Origin: Rhinopomastus cyanomelas
Lineage: Eukaryota > Chordata > Aves > Bucerotiformes > Rhinopomastidae
DNA: 64,000 nucleotides
Assembly (NCBI GenBank): GCA_013400115.1
Contig: VXBP01005118.1
Location: forward strand, 186,001-250,000
Direction: 5' to 3'
A model generated the notes under the pieces. That model was not told the origin of the DNA. It saw nothing but the letters and a program-made list of their open reading frames with translations, and did no database searches. Every line of letters starts with the position of its first letter. The first letter of the stretch is position 1. Positions 26,001 through 35,500 of this stretch are shown here, piece after piece. The position numbers and the translations under genes are program-made.

Positions 26001-26123
26001 CTGACTTGCTCTCCCTTTCCTCTGCAGACCAGCCTGACGCTGGATGAGAGGTTCTCTGGTCTGAGGAATAAGAGGCGCTTTACAGCAGCCAGGAGTGCCA
26101 GCCGGACGGTCACCATGCCTTAA
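13690..26123 (+). CDS. LUZP4: UIF-like mRNA-export adaptor, probable avian LUZP4 counterpart (nine exons, about 303 aa)
   Basis: Predicted nuclear adaptor that loads mRNA for export through the helicase UAP56/DDX39B and the receptor NXF1. Exons: 13690-13786, 17621-17764, 20714-20853, 22819-22946, 23793-23868, 24322-24365, 24452-24526, 25189-25300 and 26028-26123. All introns are GT-AG and the frame is continuous. Residues 26-40 (EEIDMSLDDIIK) form the UAP56-binding motif shared with ALYREF, CHTOP and UIF. The middle is Arg/Gln/Asn-rich and basic, and NGVSPLNR (about 115-122) matches a UIF block. GAVLTVSVANPQAG, KGVLLRFNF and TSLTLDERFSGLR (last third) match the UIF C-terminus, which may hold a second UAP56 contact. 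There is no RRM, so it is not ALYREF. Length fits human UIF (318 aa) and LUZP4 (313 aa). It lies head to head with LRCH2, as I recall LUZP4 does in human. Family assignment is strong; orthology to LUZP4 rather than a separate FYTTD1-like paralogue is inferred from synteny. Confidence 0.85.
14072..14141. repeat. Short tandem duplication
   Basis: The block CGGCAGCACCCCATAACCTC appears at 14072 and again at 14114, followed both times by GAGAGGA after one variable base. Period 42 bp, two copies. A local slippage duplication at the edge of the CpG island. Confidence 0.8.
16345..16365. repeat. (GCA)7 microsatellite
   Basis: Seven perfect GCA units in intron 1 of the UIF-like gene. Confidence 0.9.
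17621..17764 (+). CDS. LUZP4: UIF-like exon 2 (rest of UAP56-binding motif, basic region)
   Basis: Follows acceptor TTTGATCTAG. It completes DDIIKRHKKEQ and continues with a Gln/Arg/Lys-rich stretch and NSAYGYGRPRFHVWMQRN. Donor GTGGGT after 17764, phase 1. Frame joins exon 3 as Gly-Pro-Asn-Arg. Confidence 0.85.
17765..20713 (+). other. UIF-like intron 2
   Basis: Intron of 2.9 kb, AT-rich. Imperfect repeats of TTCTGTAATAAATAT occur around 20505-20600 just before exon 3. No transposon was recognised. Confidence 0.7.
20505..20600. repeat. Imperfect AT-rich tandem repeat
   Basis: TTCTGTAATAA-type units recur three to four times with variable linkers (ATAAGTGTG, ATAAATATA, ATAAATGTG). Short, degenerate, intronic. 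Confidence 0.6.
20714..20853 (+). CDS. LUZP4: UIF-like exon 3 (Arg/Gln-rich, NGVSPLNR block)
   Basis: Acceptor TTTTTGTAG, donor GTAGGG, 140 bases, ends in phase 0. Encodes FRRGFGQQQYNRRQFRN followed by NGVSPLNRQALAPE. The last block corresponds to the GISPMNRP region of UIF. Confidence 0.85.
20854..22818 (+). other. UIF-like intron 3
   Basis: Intron of 2.0 kb containing the candidate solo LTR at 21640-21865. Nothing else recognised. Confidence 0.7.
21640..21865 (+). mobile_element. Candidate small solo LTR in intron 3
   Basis: The segment begins TGTGTTGG and ends TTAACA. It holds a TATA box (TATAAATA, 21760-21767) and a polyadenylation hexamer AATAAA (21819-21824) 52 bases later, the spacing expected of an LTR with a short R region. 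It lies in the same sense as the host gene. No target-site duplication is apparent and no internal retroviral sequence flanks it. The family is not identified. Confidence 0.4.
22819..22946 (+). CDS. LUZP4: UIF-like exon 4 (Asn/Ser then Arg/Pro-rich)
   Basis: Acceptor TGGTCTTTCAG, donor GTAAAA, 128 bases, ends in phase 2. Encodes GNKNNNAVTKSSSNGQLEG then RRRPPPGPKRFRAAAAS, a low-complexity basic segment. Confidence 0.85.
22947..23792 (+). other. UIF-like intron 4
   Basis: Intron of 846 bases with no recognised repeat. It ends in a tandem acceptor ACCAGCAG. Confidence 0.7.
23793..23868 (+). CDS. LUZP4: UIF-like exon 5 (tandem NAGNAG acceptor)
   Basis: Encodes RPFLLNRGPAFQQKRMQQRF and on to FQRG; donor GTCAGT, phase 0. 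The acceptor is CAGCAG, so use of the upstream AG would start the exon at 23790 and insert one Ser. The downstream site is annotated because it gives the simple Arg-Arg-Pro junction; either is in frame. Confidence 0.82.
23869..24321 (+). other. UIF-like intron 5
   Basis: Intron of 453 bases, AT-rich, no repeat recognised. Confidence 0.7.
24322..24365 (+). CDS. LUZP4: UIF-like exon 6 (44-base micro-exon)
   Basis: Acceptor TTTCACAG followed by CAGATGG, donor GTAATT, phase 2. Encodes QMDANGERKPPRMR. A second tandem acceptor (CAGCAG) would remove Gln by starting at 24325. The exon is supported by frame continuity with exon 7 rather than by strong homology. Confidence 0.75.
24452..24526 (+). CDS. 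LUZP4: UIF-like exon 7 (conserved LTVS block)
   Basis: Acceptor TCTCGGCAG, donor GTAAGT, 75 bases, phase 2. Encodes RWRVKPSPGAVLTVSVANPQ, which aligns with the UIF segment QWR...ILTVSIDNPGA. This is one of the two best family-diagnostic exons. Confidence 0.88.
24527..25188 (+). other. UIF-like intron 7
   Basis: Intron of 662 bases with moderate GC content. No repeat or RNA gene recognised. Confidence 0.7.
25189..25300 (+). CDS. LUZP4: UIF-like exon 8 (KGVLLRFNF block)
   Basis: Acceptor TTTCTCTAG, donor GTAGAT, phase 0. Encodes PRSKHPFLQNQRPPQRAAKP then KGVLLRFNFRAMANQ, matching UIF KGVPLQFDINSVGKQ. Read-through into intron 8 meets a stop five codons on. Confidence 0.87.
25301..26027 (+). 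other. UIF-like intron 8
   Basis: Last intron, 727 bases. It contains a 172-codon open frame (25397-25915) that is out of register with exon 8 and shows no family similarity, so it is not annotated as coding. Confidence 0.7.
26028..26123 (+). CDS. LUZP4: UIF-like exon 9 (C-terminal LDERF motif, stop)
   Basis: Acceptor CCTCTGCAG. Encodes TSLTLDERFSGLRNKRRF and a basic tail ending VTMP with TAA at 26121-26123. The LTLDERFSGL motif corresponds to the UIF C-terminal MTLNERFGIL, a conserved adaptor motif. Confidence 0.88.
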   Translation, partial: TSLTLDERFSGLRNKRRFTAARSASRTVTMP

Positions 26124-26183
26124 GCGCCATGTGCTCACCACAGGGACTGCTCGTAACAGTCAGGGCCCTGTAATGGGCAGCTC

Positions 26184-26189
26184 AATAAA
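26184..26189 (+). terminator. Polyadenylation signal of UIF-like gene
   Basis: AATAAA lies 60 bases after the stop codon, implying a 3' UTR of only about 80 bases. It is the first hexamer after the stop, and the TTGATAGTTTTCC that follows could act as a U-rich downstream element. Confidence 0.75.
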
Positions 26190-26209
26190 ACTTGATAGTT
26201 TTCCTGAGA

Positions 26210-27975
26210 TAGCTAATTTGGCAACATGCTGTCTCCTTCTTTACACACAACAAATGAGAGGTCAAGGTCAGGTACAAGGCAGGATGAGAACCATGGCCAG
26301 TGCCCAGGACATGTGTGACATGAGTTGGGTGGGGAGGGGCAATGAGTGGAGGTGGATTTGCTGCAAGCACTATGCCAGGGAGCCATGGTGTTGGCACCAG
26401 CTGTCCTCCCGTTGGGGCACTGTGTGCTGCCAGGGTGACTCCTGCATGAGGAAGGGGCCAGCTCCAAGCCATACCTGTAGAGCTTTCAGTGCATTGTTCC
26501 GTGGGTGGGACAGGGTAGAGGACACTGCCTGCTTGTGTGGGTGACAGAGCAGGGAGTAGAGTGTGCGTGGGGCTGAGGAACATGTCCCAGCAGTGGCACC
26601 AGCAGGGATTCTCCAGCTGCCAGCATTTCCCAGCATCCACCTAAGTGCCCAATTTGTTGTGCGTGCAGACACCTCTGCCTGGGAGTTTACTTGTAAGACC
26701 CTTCCATCCCGAGCCTAACTCTGCCCAGATAGTTGGACCTGAGCACCTTGCCTTTCTCTTTGGTTTGCTGTGCTGTTCGTGACTGCTGCTGCCAGCCCAG
26801 TAGCAAAGATGGGGTGAGATGTCTGTGCTGCTGGAGTGACAACGTGCCACTGGTATGGAGCACAGATAGGCTACCCCAGCCCAAATTGACATTTTCAGTG
26901 CTGCAGTGTTCTGCATTAGGGATTTCACAGGCACAGCTCCACCAGTGCTCAAAGCACCAGCATAATGGAACTGGCAGCTGGCAAAGGGAGGCCAGATTCT
27001 ACACCAGTGCAGCAAACGTTAGCTGAGATGTTAATGAACTGGGGCCTGACATTTGTTATCAAATCCTTGCACCAACCACGAGTCATTGGTCTTCTCTCCA
27101 CCCACTGCTGCTGCTCATCGCCAAATGTGCTGGACACAGCCTGGTACTGGGCTCTAAGCAATAATTATTAAACTAAACATTTGATAGATTGCTTTACATT
27201 TTACACAGAGCACCTTTAACAAGGACTGGACTCAGCATTGGTTTTATAGGATTGTGTGAAACGGTGGTGGTGGAAAAAGCCTTGGTGTACAAGTCTAGAG
27301 CACTGAATAAAAAATTAACTTGTAAAATGTCACCTTTGGTTATTTCCCTTCCTTCAACAGGTTTTTGGCTCAAGTTCAGTCTCTCAATGTTGCCTTGCAG
27401 GGCACAGTGTGTGCAGTGACATGGGCTGCTGCCACCATGCTTTTGGGGGCGGCTGTGGTCCCTGTTGGTACTCACCTATCTCAGAGTATGTCCAAAGCCA
27501 AATGAATGCAAACTGAGTTCCAGGTTCATAAACCTGACAGAAGACATCACGTCTTCATGCAAATAATGTTGATGGCATGGAAGATGAACAAGGAACATGG
27601 TCACAAATGGCAATAACCTTGATTATAGTTGCACCATTGCTGTAAATAGTGACGAAAAAGGTGATAGACTCACTGAGAGAACCTGTTCACTTCTTAAATC
27701 CATCGCAAAGCAACAGGATGGACCATTCAGTCCCAGAAGAACAGCTGTGTGTTCACCAACATCCCTTTGGTGTTCAGAACATGCCCTGACACTACTCTCC
27801 AAACAAACATTTTTCAGTAAGTAGGAAAAAAAAAATAGCATAAGCTTTGTGTTAAAAACATGCTGGGAGAGCGCAGTCAGTTCACTCCAACAGACACAAA
27901 ATACCCCTTTCTGCCCCAGTACTTAAACAACAGAATAATAATCTATAAAATTATCCCTAATGTAGTGCATAGACC
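26210..27975. other. Intergenic, downstream of UIF-like gene
   Basis: No exon or repeat recognised. Open frames on both strands here are short and unlike any family. Confidence 0.5.
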
Positions 27976-28087
27976 TTTCACTGGCTTCATTGCTTTTCTC
28001 CAGACAAACTCCAGCATCTCAGTGTCCTTCTGTATTGAGGTGCCCAAAAGTGAACTGGAGATGAGGCCTCACTAGTGCTGAGTACAG
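27976..28087 (-). mobile_element. Inverted 5' segment of a rearranged CR1
   Basis: On the minus strand this reads CTGTACTCAGCACTAGTGAG then GCACCTCAATACAGAAGGAC, the part of CR1 ORF2 that encodes the YSALVRPHLEYC region. It abuts at 28087 a plus-strand CR1 segment from further 3', as expected for a 5' inversion made during insertion. Confidence 0.75.
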
Positions 28088-28348
28088 GGGGGGGTGATCA
28101 CCAACCGGACAAGAGGAAAAGGCCTCCAGTTGTGCCAGGGAGGTTGAAATTGAACATTAGGAAAAATTTCTTCACTGACAGAATGGTCAGGGATTGGAAC
28201 AAGCTGCCCAGGGAGGTGGTAGAATCACCATCCCTGAAGATGTTCAAGAAACTCGTAGATGTGGCCCTAGGGAACAGGGTTCAGTGGATGGACTAGGGCT
28301 GGGTTGATGAAGTCTCTTGTAATCTTAATGATTCCATCAGTCTATGAT
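28088..28348 (+). mobile_element. CR1 LINE 3' segment (partner of inverted segment)
   Basis: Encodes a remnant of the ORF2 C-terminus (LKLNIRKNFFTDRMVRDWNK, LPREVVESPSLKMFK), then a 3' UTR ending in TAATGATTCCATCAGTCTATGATAG near 28348. A G-run marks the junction with the inverted piece. Confidence 0.85.
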
Positions 28349-28433
28349 AGGGCGAGCTGCAGCACAGGCACGGCTGCTCAGTGTGTGGGGTCAGCAGGCT
28401 GCTAGACCCATCGTTTGGGAGATGCAATTGTGA

Positions 28434-28560
28434 GCTCGGGCCGTTCCCGAGGGTCGCCGCGGCGGTCCAGTGGGACCGGGAGGTGGCAGCAGCCGCCCAT
28501 GGCCGGGCCCCGCTCAGGCTGGGGCCGCAGTTAAAGAGCAGCTATGGAAACCGCAGAACC
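28434..28560. other. Isolated CpG-rich patch
   Basis: About 120 bp with many CpG dinucleotides (CCGTTCCCGAGGGTCGCCGC and onwards) embedded in CpG-poor intergenic DNA between two CR1 copies. It is not a recognised transposon. It could be a small CpG island with a noncoding first exon, or part of an unrecognised retrocopy. No coding identity is seen. Confidence 0.35.
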
Positions 28561-28859
28561 TTTGTGGTGTTTCAGACAGTCTAAAGCCATCTTCAGAATA
28601 ACACCTCTGATGGTGTCTGAGACGTTTAACTGTGCAGGGTTGGAAGACGGTCCTCACAGAGCATCCCAGTGTTATCCTGAAATCTGGGTTCTTTTGTCCG
28701 CCCAGCGTGCCAACAGCCTGTCCACACCCAGACCCCAGGGATTCCATTACTGCAGGTTTGTGCAGAGCTGGGACCTCAGTGGTCATCCACAAAGGGAGCT
28801 CCCCAAGCTGCAAAAGCATTCATTCCTTGATACAATCCTAATTAGCACCATGAATATAT

Positions 28860-29190
28860 TCATAGAATCATTACGGATCGGAAGGGACCTCGAAAGATCA
28901 TCTAGTCCAATCTGCCTGCAACAGCAGGATCACCTAAACCAAGTCACACAGGAACCCGTCCAGTCGGGTCTTGAACATCTCCAGTGAGGGAGACTCCACA
29001 ACCCCCCTGGGCAGCCTGTTCCAGTGCTCTGTCACCCTCACTGTGAAGAAGTTCCTTCTCAGGCTGATGTGGAACCTTCTATGTTCCAGCTTACAACCAC
29101 TGCCCCTCGTCCTATCACTACATGACACTGAGAACAGCCCAGTTCCATCCTCCTGACACCCACCCCTCAAATATTTGTAGACATTATTCG
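28860..29190 (-). mobile_element. CR1 LINE, 5'-truncated 3' end
   Basis: Reverse-complement CR1. The 3' terminus (TCATAGAATCATTACGG) lies at 28860, and the ORF2 C-terminus on the minus strand reads RRNFFTVRVTEHWNRLP and VVESPSLEMFKTRLDGFLCD over 29170-28934. Its 3' UTR (CTGCAACAGCAGGATCACCT on plus) groups it with the copy at 9984-10845. The 5' edge is near 29190. Confidence 0.92.
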
Positions 29191-30561
29191 GTATTTATCA
29201 CGTTTCTCCTGATGATCACAACTTCAGTCCTAAAGTGAATTGGCCAAATAATTCCTGGCTTCGTATCCAAGTTAACAGTGCATCTACCTTTTATTATACT
29301 TGCTTGGGAGAGGTGAGATTCACCCAGGTCAGGGACTATTTGACCTGCGAGGGTAATTTTTAGTGTCATAATGAGTATTATAGTAATTATAATGAGGATA
29401 GTTCAACTAAGTTGATAGCCTCTCAATTAACATCTCCAAGTTCTAAGTGCCAGGGTCTTCTGACTCGTAGGTGGCTAACCATGCCGTCTTCTGTTTAGGG
29501 GTGACTGAGGGTCTTTCAGCTGTCCAGTTCTCCATATACCAGAAGCACCTGGATTCAGTATGACCCTAATAAAGTTACAATGGTCACCCGTCAGTAGTGG
29601 GGATGGGGGTAGTGACCACTAGCTTTTGGCCCTGCATTTGGCTCGCGGTACCAGTAATTTATTTAGCCACTTCTATCATTGTGTTTGAGAGCATTGAAGG
29701 GGTTTTCTTCCACTGTTACTTTTTGCTGTTTGCTTTGTGTCTATCTGTCTATGGCTCCAATGACTGGTATTGCAAGTGAATATTCATTCCTTACACTTTT
29801 TGCACTTTATAGACCCATGCTTTACTCACCTCCTTTCTAGAAGAGCCTTGACGTATCTACTTGGCCTCTGCTTGGAAATTGATCCATCCCTCCAGTCACA
29901 TTTGTACCTTTTCTAGCTCAGCTACATCTGCCTCGGACAGCAGGGCTGAAGCAGACATGATACTTGAGATGGATTTTTAGAGAGGCTCTGCTTTGTTTTC
30001 TGTTCTCTTCCTAATAATTCCTAACAGTCCAGTTGGTTTTTAGCCCAGAATAGCCACTTGAAGTAGGAAACAGTAAGTCATTTATTTGGTTTAATGAGAC
30101 AAGTTTCCAGGGAACATTTAATTCAGAAGCTGGCCTCACAGTCCATGTGTCGGTGGTAGAGAGGACTCCTGGAAAGGTCAGCTGCAAGAGGACATACCCA
30201 AGGGTCTGCTTCCCTACCTATGCTGATGTTCAGTATTTTCTTAGCTGTTAATGGTTTGTCTGGCTTGATGCTAAAAGCCACCTTTAATGAGCTTAACAGG
30301 TAAGAGGTAGAAGGCTAGCTTTCCCTGCAAGTTTCCTTGTTTGTCAGTTCTCACTGATTTTAGTGTAGCTTGATCAGGAGGGGGTGTGCATCAGATTACT
30401 CCCCAGTATTCTGGGCACATACCTTGCCAAGATAACCCAGGGCAGGGTCCCAAGTGATGCCCCAGGAGCAGCATAGTGGTAGAGCCTTCAAGAATAAAAA
30501 ATGTGTGTCTGGGTCAGACCTGTCAAATACATCCTGGTAGTGAAGTGGCAGCCAAAGTATC
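29191..30561. other. Intergenic, nothing certain
   Basis: Unique-looking sequence. The part at 29340-29440 is AT-rich with TAATTATAATGAGG-type cores and no repeat signature, which could be a regulatory element. No exon seen. Confidence 0.45.
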
Positions 30562-30730
30562 ACACAGAATCACATTAGGGATTGGAAGGGACCTCAAAAG
30601 GTCATATAGTCCAATTCCCCTGCCACAGCAGGATCACTTAGATAAAGTCACACAGGAACATGTCTGGGCAGGTTTTGAATGTCTCCAGAGATGGAGACTC
30701 CACCACAGGTCTGGCAGCCTCTCCTGCATT
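30562..30730 (-). mobile_element. CR1 3'-end fragment
   Basis: ACACAGAATCACATTAGGGA then TTGGAAGGGACCTCAAAAGG and CACAGCAGGATCACTTAGA are the reverse complement of a CR1 3' UTR. Similarity persists to about TGGCAGCCTCTCC. Confidence 0.88.
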
Positions 30731-32384
30731 GCACAGGGTCCTTGATGGGAGTTGTCAGACTGGCTGCAAAACAGAGTCAGGCAAGGCATGAACTGATTGT
30801 CCAGACTCACAAGTGCCAAGGGAGGCTTTGATGGAGATGGAATTTACCGTCAGCTATGAGAGTTGTTAGTTTTTAGGGAGGGATTCAGACAGCCAGGAAA
30901 AAAGGCTAAATATTTAAACAGAAATCTGAGATCCAAGCAGCATTTTAGTTCCCTCAGGGTCTGGGATAAATTGAACTGCAAGCATTCGCATGTGGAAAAA
31001 AGAATCTCAATAAGCTGAGAAAAGACTAAAATGTGAGGGGTGACCCAAATGGACCCCGGAGCAAAAGGGCCTGGATGGGGCAAACAGTGTGGAGAAGGCA
31101 GAATGGTGCACTTCCTTATTGCCAGAAACCCTGTGTGATTTCTGAACAAACCAGGATGGTAATCTGCAAGAAAGAGATGTAGAAAAGTGCTACAGACATG
31201 AAGGATTTAACATCATTTCCTAGATGACCAGAAAAACTAACAGCATCCTTCCTGAGATACCACTGGGAAATCCCAGCCCTTCCATCTGAGTTGCTGCAGT
31301 GGGCAGGATGGCCCATTTTCCCAGCTAGCTCCACCCCAAACCAGCATTAGGTCTGTCAGGAACCCTCACCCCAAGCTAGGTACAGAAACTCTGCTCTGCT
31401 TGGTACCCCAGAAAAAGGATAGCTTATTCTAGAGTTTGTCTAATGAGCCCTTAACTAGCGTTTGCAAGAGAGTTATGTTTCCCTGCTGCAGGTTTAATTC
31501 GCTGAAGTATTACTGCTCATCTACCATCAACTCTGACCACTTTTACAGACCATATAATATAGAGTGTTAAAACATGGGGACAAAAGGAACCGAAAAATCA
31601 GATTTGGGCTTTATCCACTCAAGATTAAAGGTTTAGGATTTAGCATTAAGTCATGTCCTAAAGCAGATCTTTCCTAGCTATGTCAGGACTGCTGCCAGTT
31701 CTCATGATTTTACTGAAAGTCCTGTGATATTTCATGGTGCAGTTAAAATGCCAGTTCCTGAAAGCAGGTCAGGAGGTGAAAATCTTGGCTTGCTTGTATT
31801 AAAAAGTCAATTTGCAATGCTGTGGCTGCGCAGGAAAAACTGTGACCCAAGAGTAGCTTAAAAGTTTGGCTGTCAGATGCCAAAACAACTAGGAATCTTG
31901 TAATTATTTTTTTTAATGTCATGTTTTTAAGTCAACATGATGTTTTGAGCTTGATTCATGATTCTGAGCACACTGCTGGATCAGAATTAATGCACAGTCA
32001 CATCTCAATGCGAATAGGAATCTCTGTGCCACCACCAGTGTCTGGAGACCGATGTCACACATCCCCTATTGTGGCAGCACTCCGTTGCACTGCAGTAACA
32101 GTCTCACCTTGTTGCAGAAGCACACTTGCCTGAGAGACACCAGATCTGCTCTTCCCATAGGTCGAGATTGGAGAAAAGGACATTAATCTCTAAACTACAC
32201 AAGGCTGTGACTATTAGGCCTTCTCTTGCTGGGGTCCAGTAAAAAGGTGAGAGAGCGCCAGTTCCTCACCCTGTGTCCTCAGATGAAAAATGGCACTGTC
32301 ATTCCCCTGCCACCTATTCCTGGAGGTTGAGTTTATCTTTGATGCTCCTTGGGGATAAACGGGGCATACAGTGGGGCAAAGATT
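30731..32384. other. Intergenic, nothing recognised
   Basis: No exon, RNA gene or transposon recognised. Confidence 0.5.
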
Positions 32385-32520
32385 GTAGAATCCTAATATG
32401 CTTTGAGTTGGACATGACCTACAAAGGTCTTGTAGTCCAACATCCTCTGCAGTGAGCAGGGACAACTCCAAACAGTTCAGGTTATTCTGAGCCCCATCCA
32501 GCTTGACCTTGAATGGATCC
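32385..32520 (-). mobile_element. CR1 3'-end fragment, older subfamily
   Basis: TAGAATCCTAATATGCTTTG then AGTTGGACATGACCTACAAA and TAGTCCAACATCCTCTGCAG match the older CR1 3' UTR type in which the octamer is followed by GGTTTGAGTTGGAAGGGACC. Divergence is high. Confidence 0.8.
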
Positions 32521-35500
32521 CTAGGTGGACTGGCAGGACCACCAAAGGGAATCCAGGCTGGGGTGAGATGGGAGGCTGTATTGTCTCTACATTTATTTGC
32601 AGCTGATAATGTCCTGTCCTGCTTCTCCAGGAACAAAAGCTTTTGCCATTCTTCTCAGGAGTGTTCGTAAGCCGCACAGAGCCTACTGTGTTACTAGCAA
32701 AGCTAGGAACAGGTGAAGCTCTGCACATGTTTTGTCCTCCCGGTGACTGTCATTGGAGAAATAAGGATCTGCCAGAACCAAGGGCTTTGGCAATCCACAC
32801 GCACCTCCAGGACATGGGGCAGGCAGGCCCTTCGTCCACTTCCAGCACCCCCTGCTCTGCAAACACCCCCTAGCTTCAGTTTTCCAAGGCTAAACGAGTT
32901 TGTAACCATCTCTGCTTGTTCTTGAATCAGCCTTATCCTCTGCTGAAATGGCTTTTCCCTTCATACTGACCAATGATCTATATAGGCAGAAGTCCCTTTC
33001 CAGCCTGTATTTTGCTGAGCACCCACAGTTACCTTTTAACACAGTTCTCCCATCCTATTAAGAGTCCTTCTCAAAGCCCACAGATGGAAAATTCCCAGTC
33101 CAAACATCCCATTCCCAAATGCACTGTGGCTGAATACGTTGTCTTAACTATGATATATGAGGAAGGCTACTGCTGTAGATGTAGAGTTCTTCAATTTCTG
33201 AATATTTTACAGTTTCATGCAAAAACCCACTCTAGGGATGCACTGCAGAACTCTGAGAGCTTCATTTACTGAAAGGCACTCCTGCCTGTATGCGAGGACC
33301 TCACAGCTCTTCTGCATCATACCAGCAGCTCTGCTGGGAAGAAGAACCACATAATTACACCGATCGAGACAGCAATGTTTCATACCAGCCTGCTTTGCAC
33401 CACACTAATTCAGCCTTGACGAGGAGGTATCTGCTGGAGTTCATGGGTTTGACACCTCCTCTGGGCCTACCATAGCACACATCCTAGATTCAAACTTTAT
33501 CCCCTACCCTAGACACAGCACAATGATTCATCTGTGCATTTACTTAAAGGATTTCAGTGTCAACCAATCCAAAGTTTCTTTGCTGACCACAGTTAATTTT
33601 GGAATGAAGAAAATGCCTGGGTAAAGGCAAGGATCTAGCTGCAACTTCAGTGTCTGTGAGCTGCCTGCTATGTATTAACAATGGACTGAACAGCTCTCAC
33701 TGCTCGAGTCCCAGTTTCCATCACTACAATTTTGTTGTTACAACCATTCTGCAATATGGAAAATAATTTGCGAAAACCCTCACCTGAGGAAAGACTGAGC
33801 TGAAACATCCTTAGAGGTTGAGGTGTTCTCTAGTGACTAAGCCTGTGGGTTTCCCAGAGGATTCAGACTGGGGTACGGTATGACGTGCAATAAGGCTTGG
33901 CTGTGGAATACAGGCATGGCTGAGGGCTTTTTCCCTGCAGGAGATACGGAGGTCAAATAACTTTATTGGCCTATTAGTGATGATGGAATTTGCTTGTGTG
34001 CAATGAAAAGAAAACACAGTCCAAAGACCTAAGAACTACACCAAGACCAATTTACTTCTTCTGCATAAGCTTATAATTTGTCCAGAAGTTGCTCCTTTTT
34101 CTGAGAAACTGCTGTCATCTGCGAAAAATTTAACAAATTCTATGTCAACACAAGAATGAGTGCAGGGGAGGAAGATTCCTCAGGGATCTCAATTCCTGGA
34201 GAAATAAAAATAAAACAGGCTTTTAAGAGCTCACCAGCTCTACATGAGGGGGGGAAACAGACATCTGTTCCCTTTGCTGATAGTGATGAAAAGGGAAAGG
34301 ACCCAGGAAAGTGCCCTGCTTGGACCTCAGCATCAAAACAGCTGAGAAGGGTGGGGGAAGATGGAGAGACTGCAAATAAAAACAGACACAATGCTCTGTG
34401 GGAACTGCAGAGAAATCTTGCTGAAGAGGTGACCCTCCAACTGCTGGAACAAAACTAATCTTTATCGAACATCTGTGCTGCCCAATCACCTCCTCAAAGG
34501 CTAAGAAACCCTTGGAGCAGGAAGCAAGCTGGTGAGACAGAGGCGTTTTGCATCCCACCACAGACATGAGATGCTGGAGGGTGCATCTGAGTGTTAGCAA
34601 GTACCAAAGACACTCTTGTTGCCAGGTTCTCCTTGTGTGTGCAGATGACAAGCACTCTCCTTGCTGCAGCTTGTGGCTCCAATTCCTGCTAAGCAACCAC
34701 AATGGTGAAAGAAGGAGTGATTTGGGTGGTTGTGTTTCTACAGCTATCCAGAAACAAACCAATAGCCCCAGGTACAGCTACATGTGATCTGATCCTGGAG
34801 TTGCATTGGATTTGCTAACAGGCAAGCAGACCTTCGTCCGGTGTGATGGGGCTAACCCTGCATTTAGGAATACTTTGATTAGTGCTGCTAAGTGTGCCCA
34901 GTCACGGATCTGTAACTCAAGTGAGTGCCAAAGCACTTCTGGAAGGAAAAGAGACTTTTGCGTACTGCATACGAGGTGTTCTTGTGATTGGCTTCAGCAG
35001 TGTTCATTAAAATAGACAGTAATTGCAGCACTTCTAAAGCAGGGTGATAACAGAATGTAGCCACAAACAGAATGTGAAAGTTTAGCTATTTCCCCCCAGG
35101 ACCTAGCTTTAGTGCAAGGTTTTATCTTCTCGTTACCTTCCCCTGATCACATCTTACATGTGGTTTTCTTTGCTTGAAAATAGGCTAGGTGGCACAGACC
35201 AAATATATTTAGAGGATTTTATGTTTATTTCAAATTACAAGTTGGTTCTCTGCTGAGATGCTCTTTTACTTGGGCCAGCCAGGAAAATGTCATGAATTGA
35301 GAGCTGGCTGGTGAAGTAGGCAGAAATTCTCTCACAGAGCCTGTGAAAGGCCAGGACAGAGTTTTCCCCCTCTGAAACATCCTGCCTCAGTCTGCATTAG
35401 AATAGAGCTCTGCATAATGCGCACAGATCCTGGCCACACTTCACCTCCTTTACCTAGCGCTCAATTTTCTTCTCTAGTCCTGATCCATAACCCCATATGC

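Noticed and set aside
13690..26123. Identification as ALYREF/THOC4
   Set aside because: The UAP56-binding motif is shared, but there is no RRM and the C-terminal blocks match UIF instead.
34156..34458. 100-codon charged open frame
   Set aside because: Composition looks protein-like, but there is no homologue I know, no splice sites or promoter, and the reverse strand is equally open over the same bases. Conservation would be needed to keep it.
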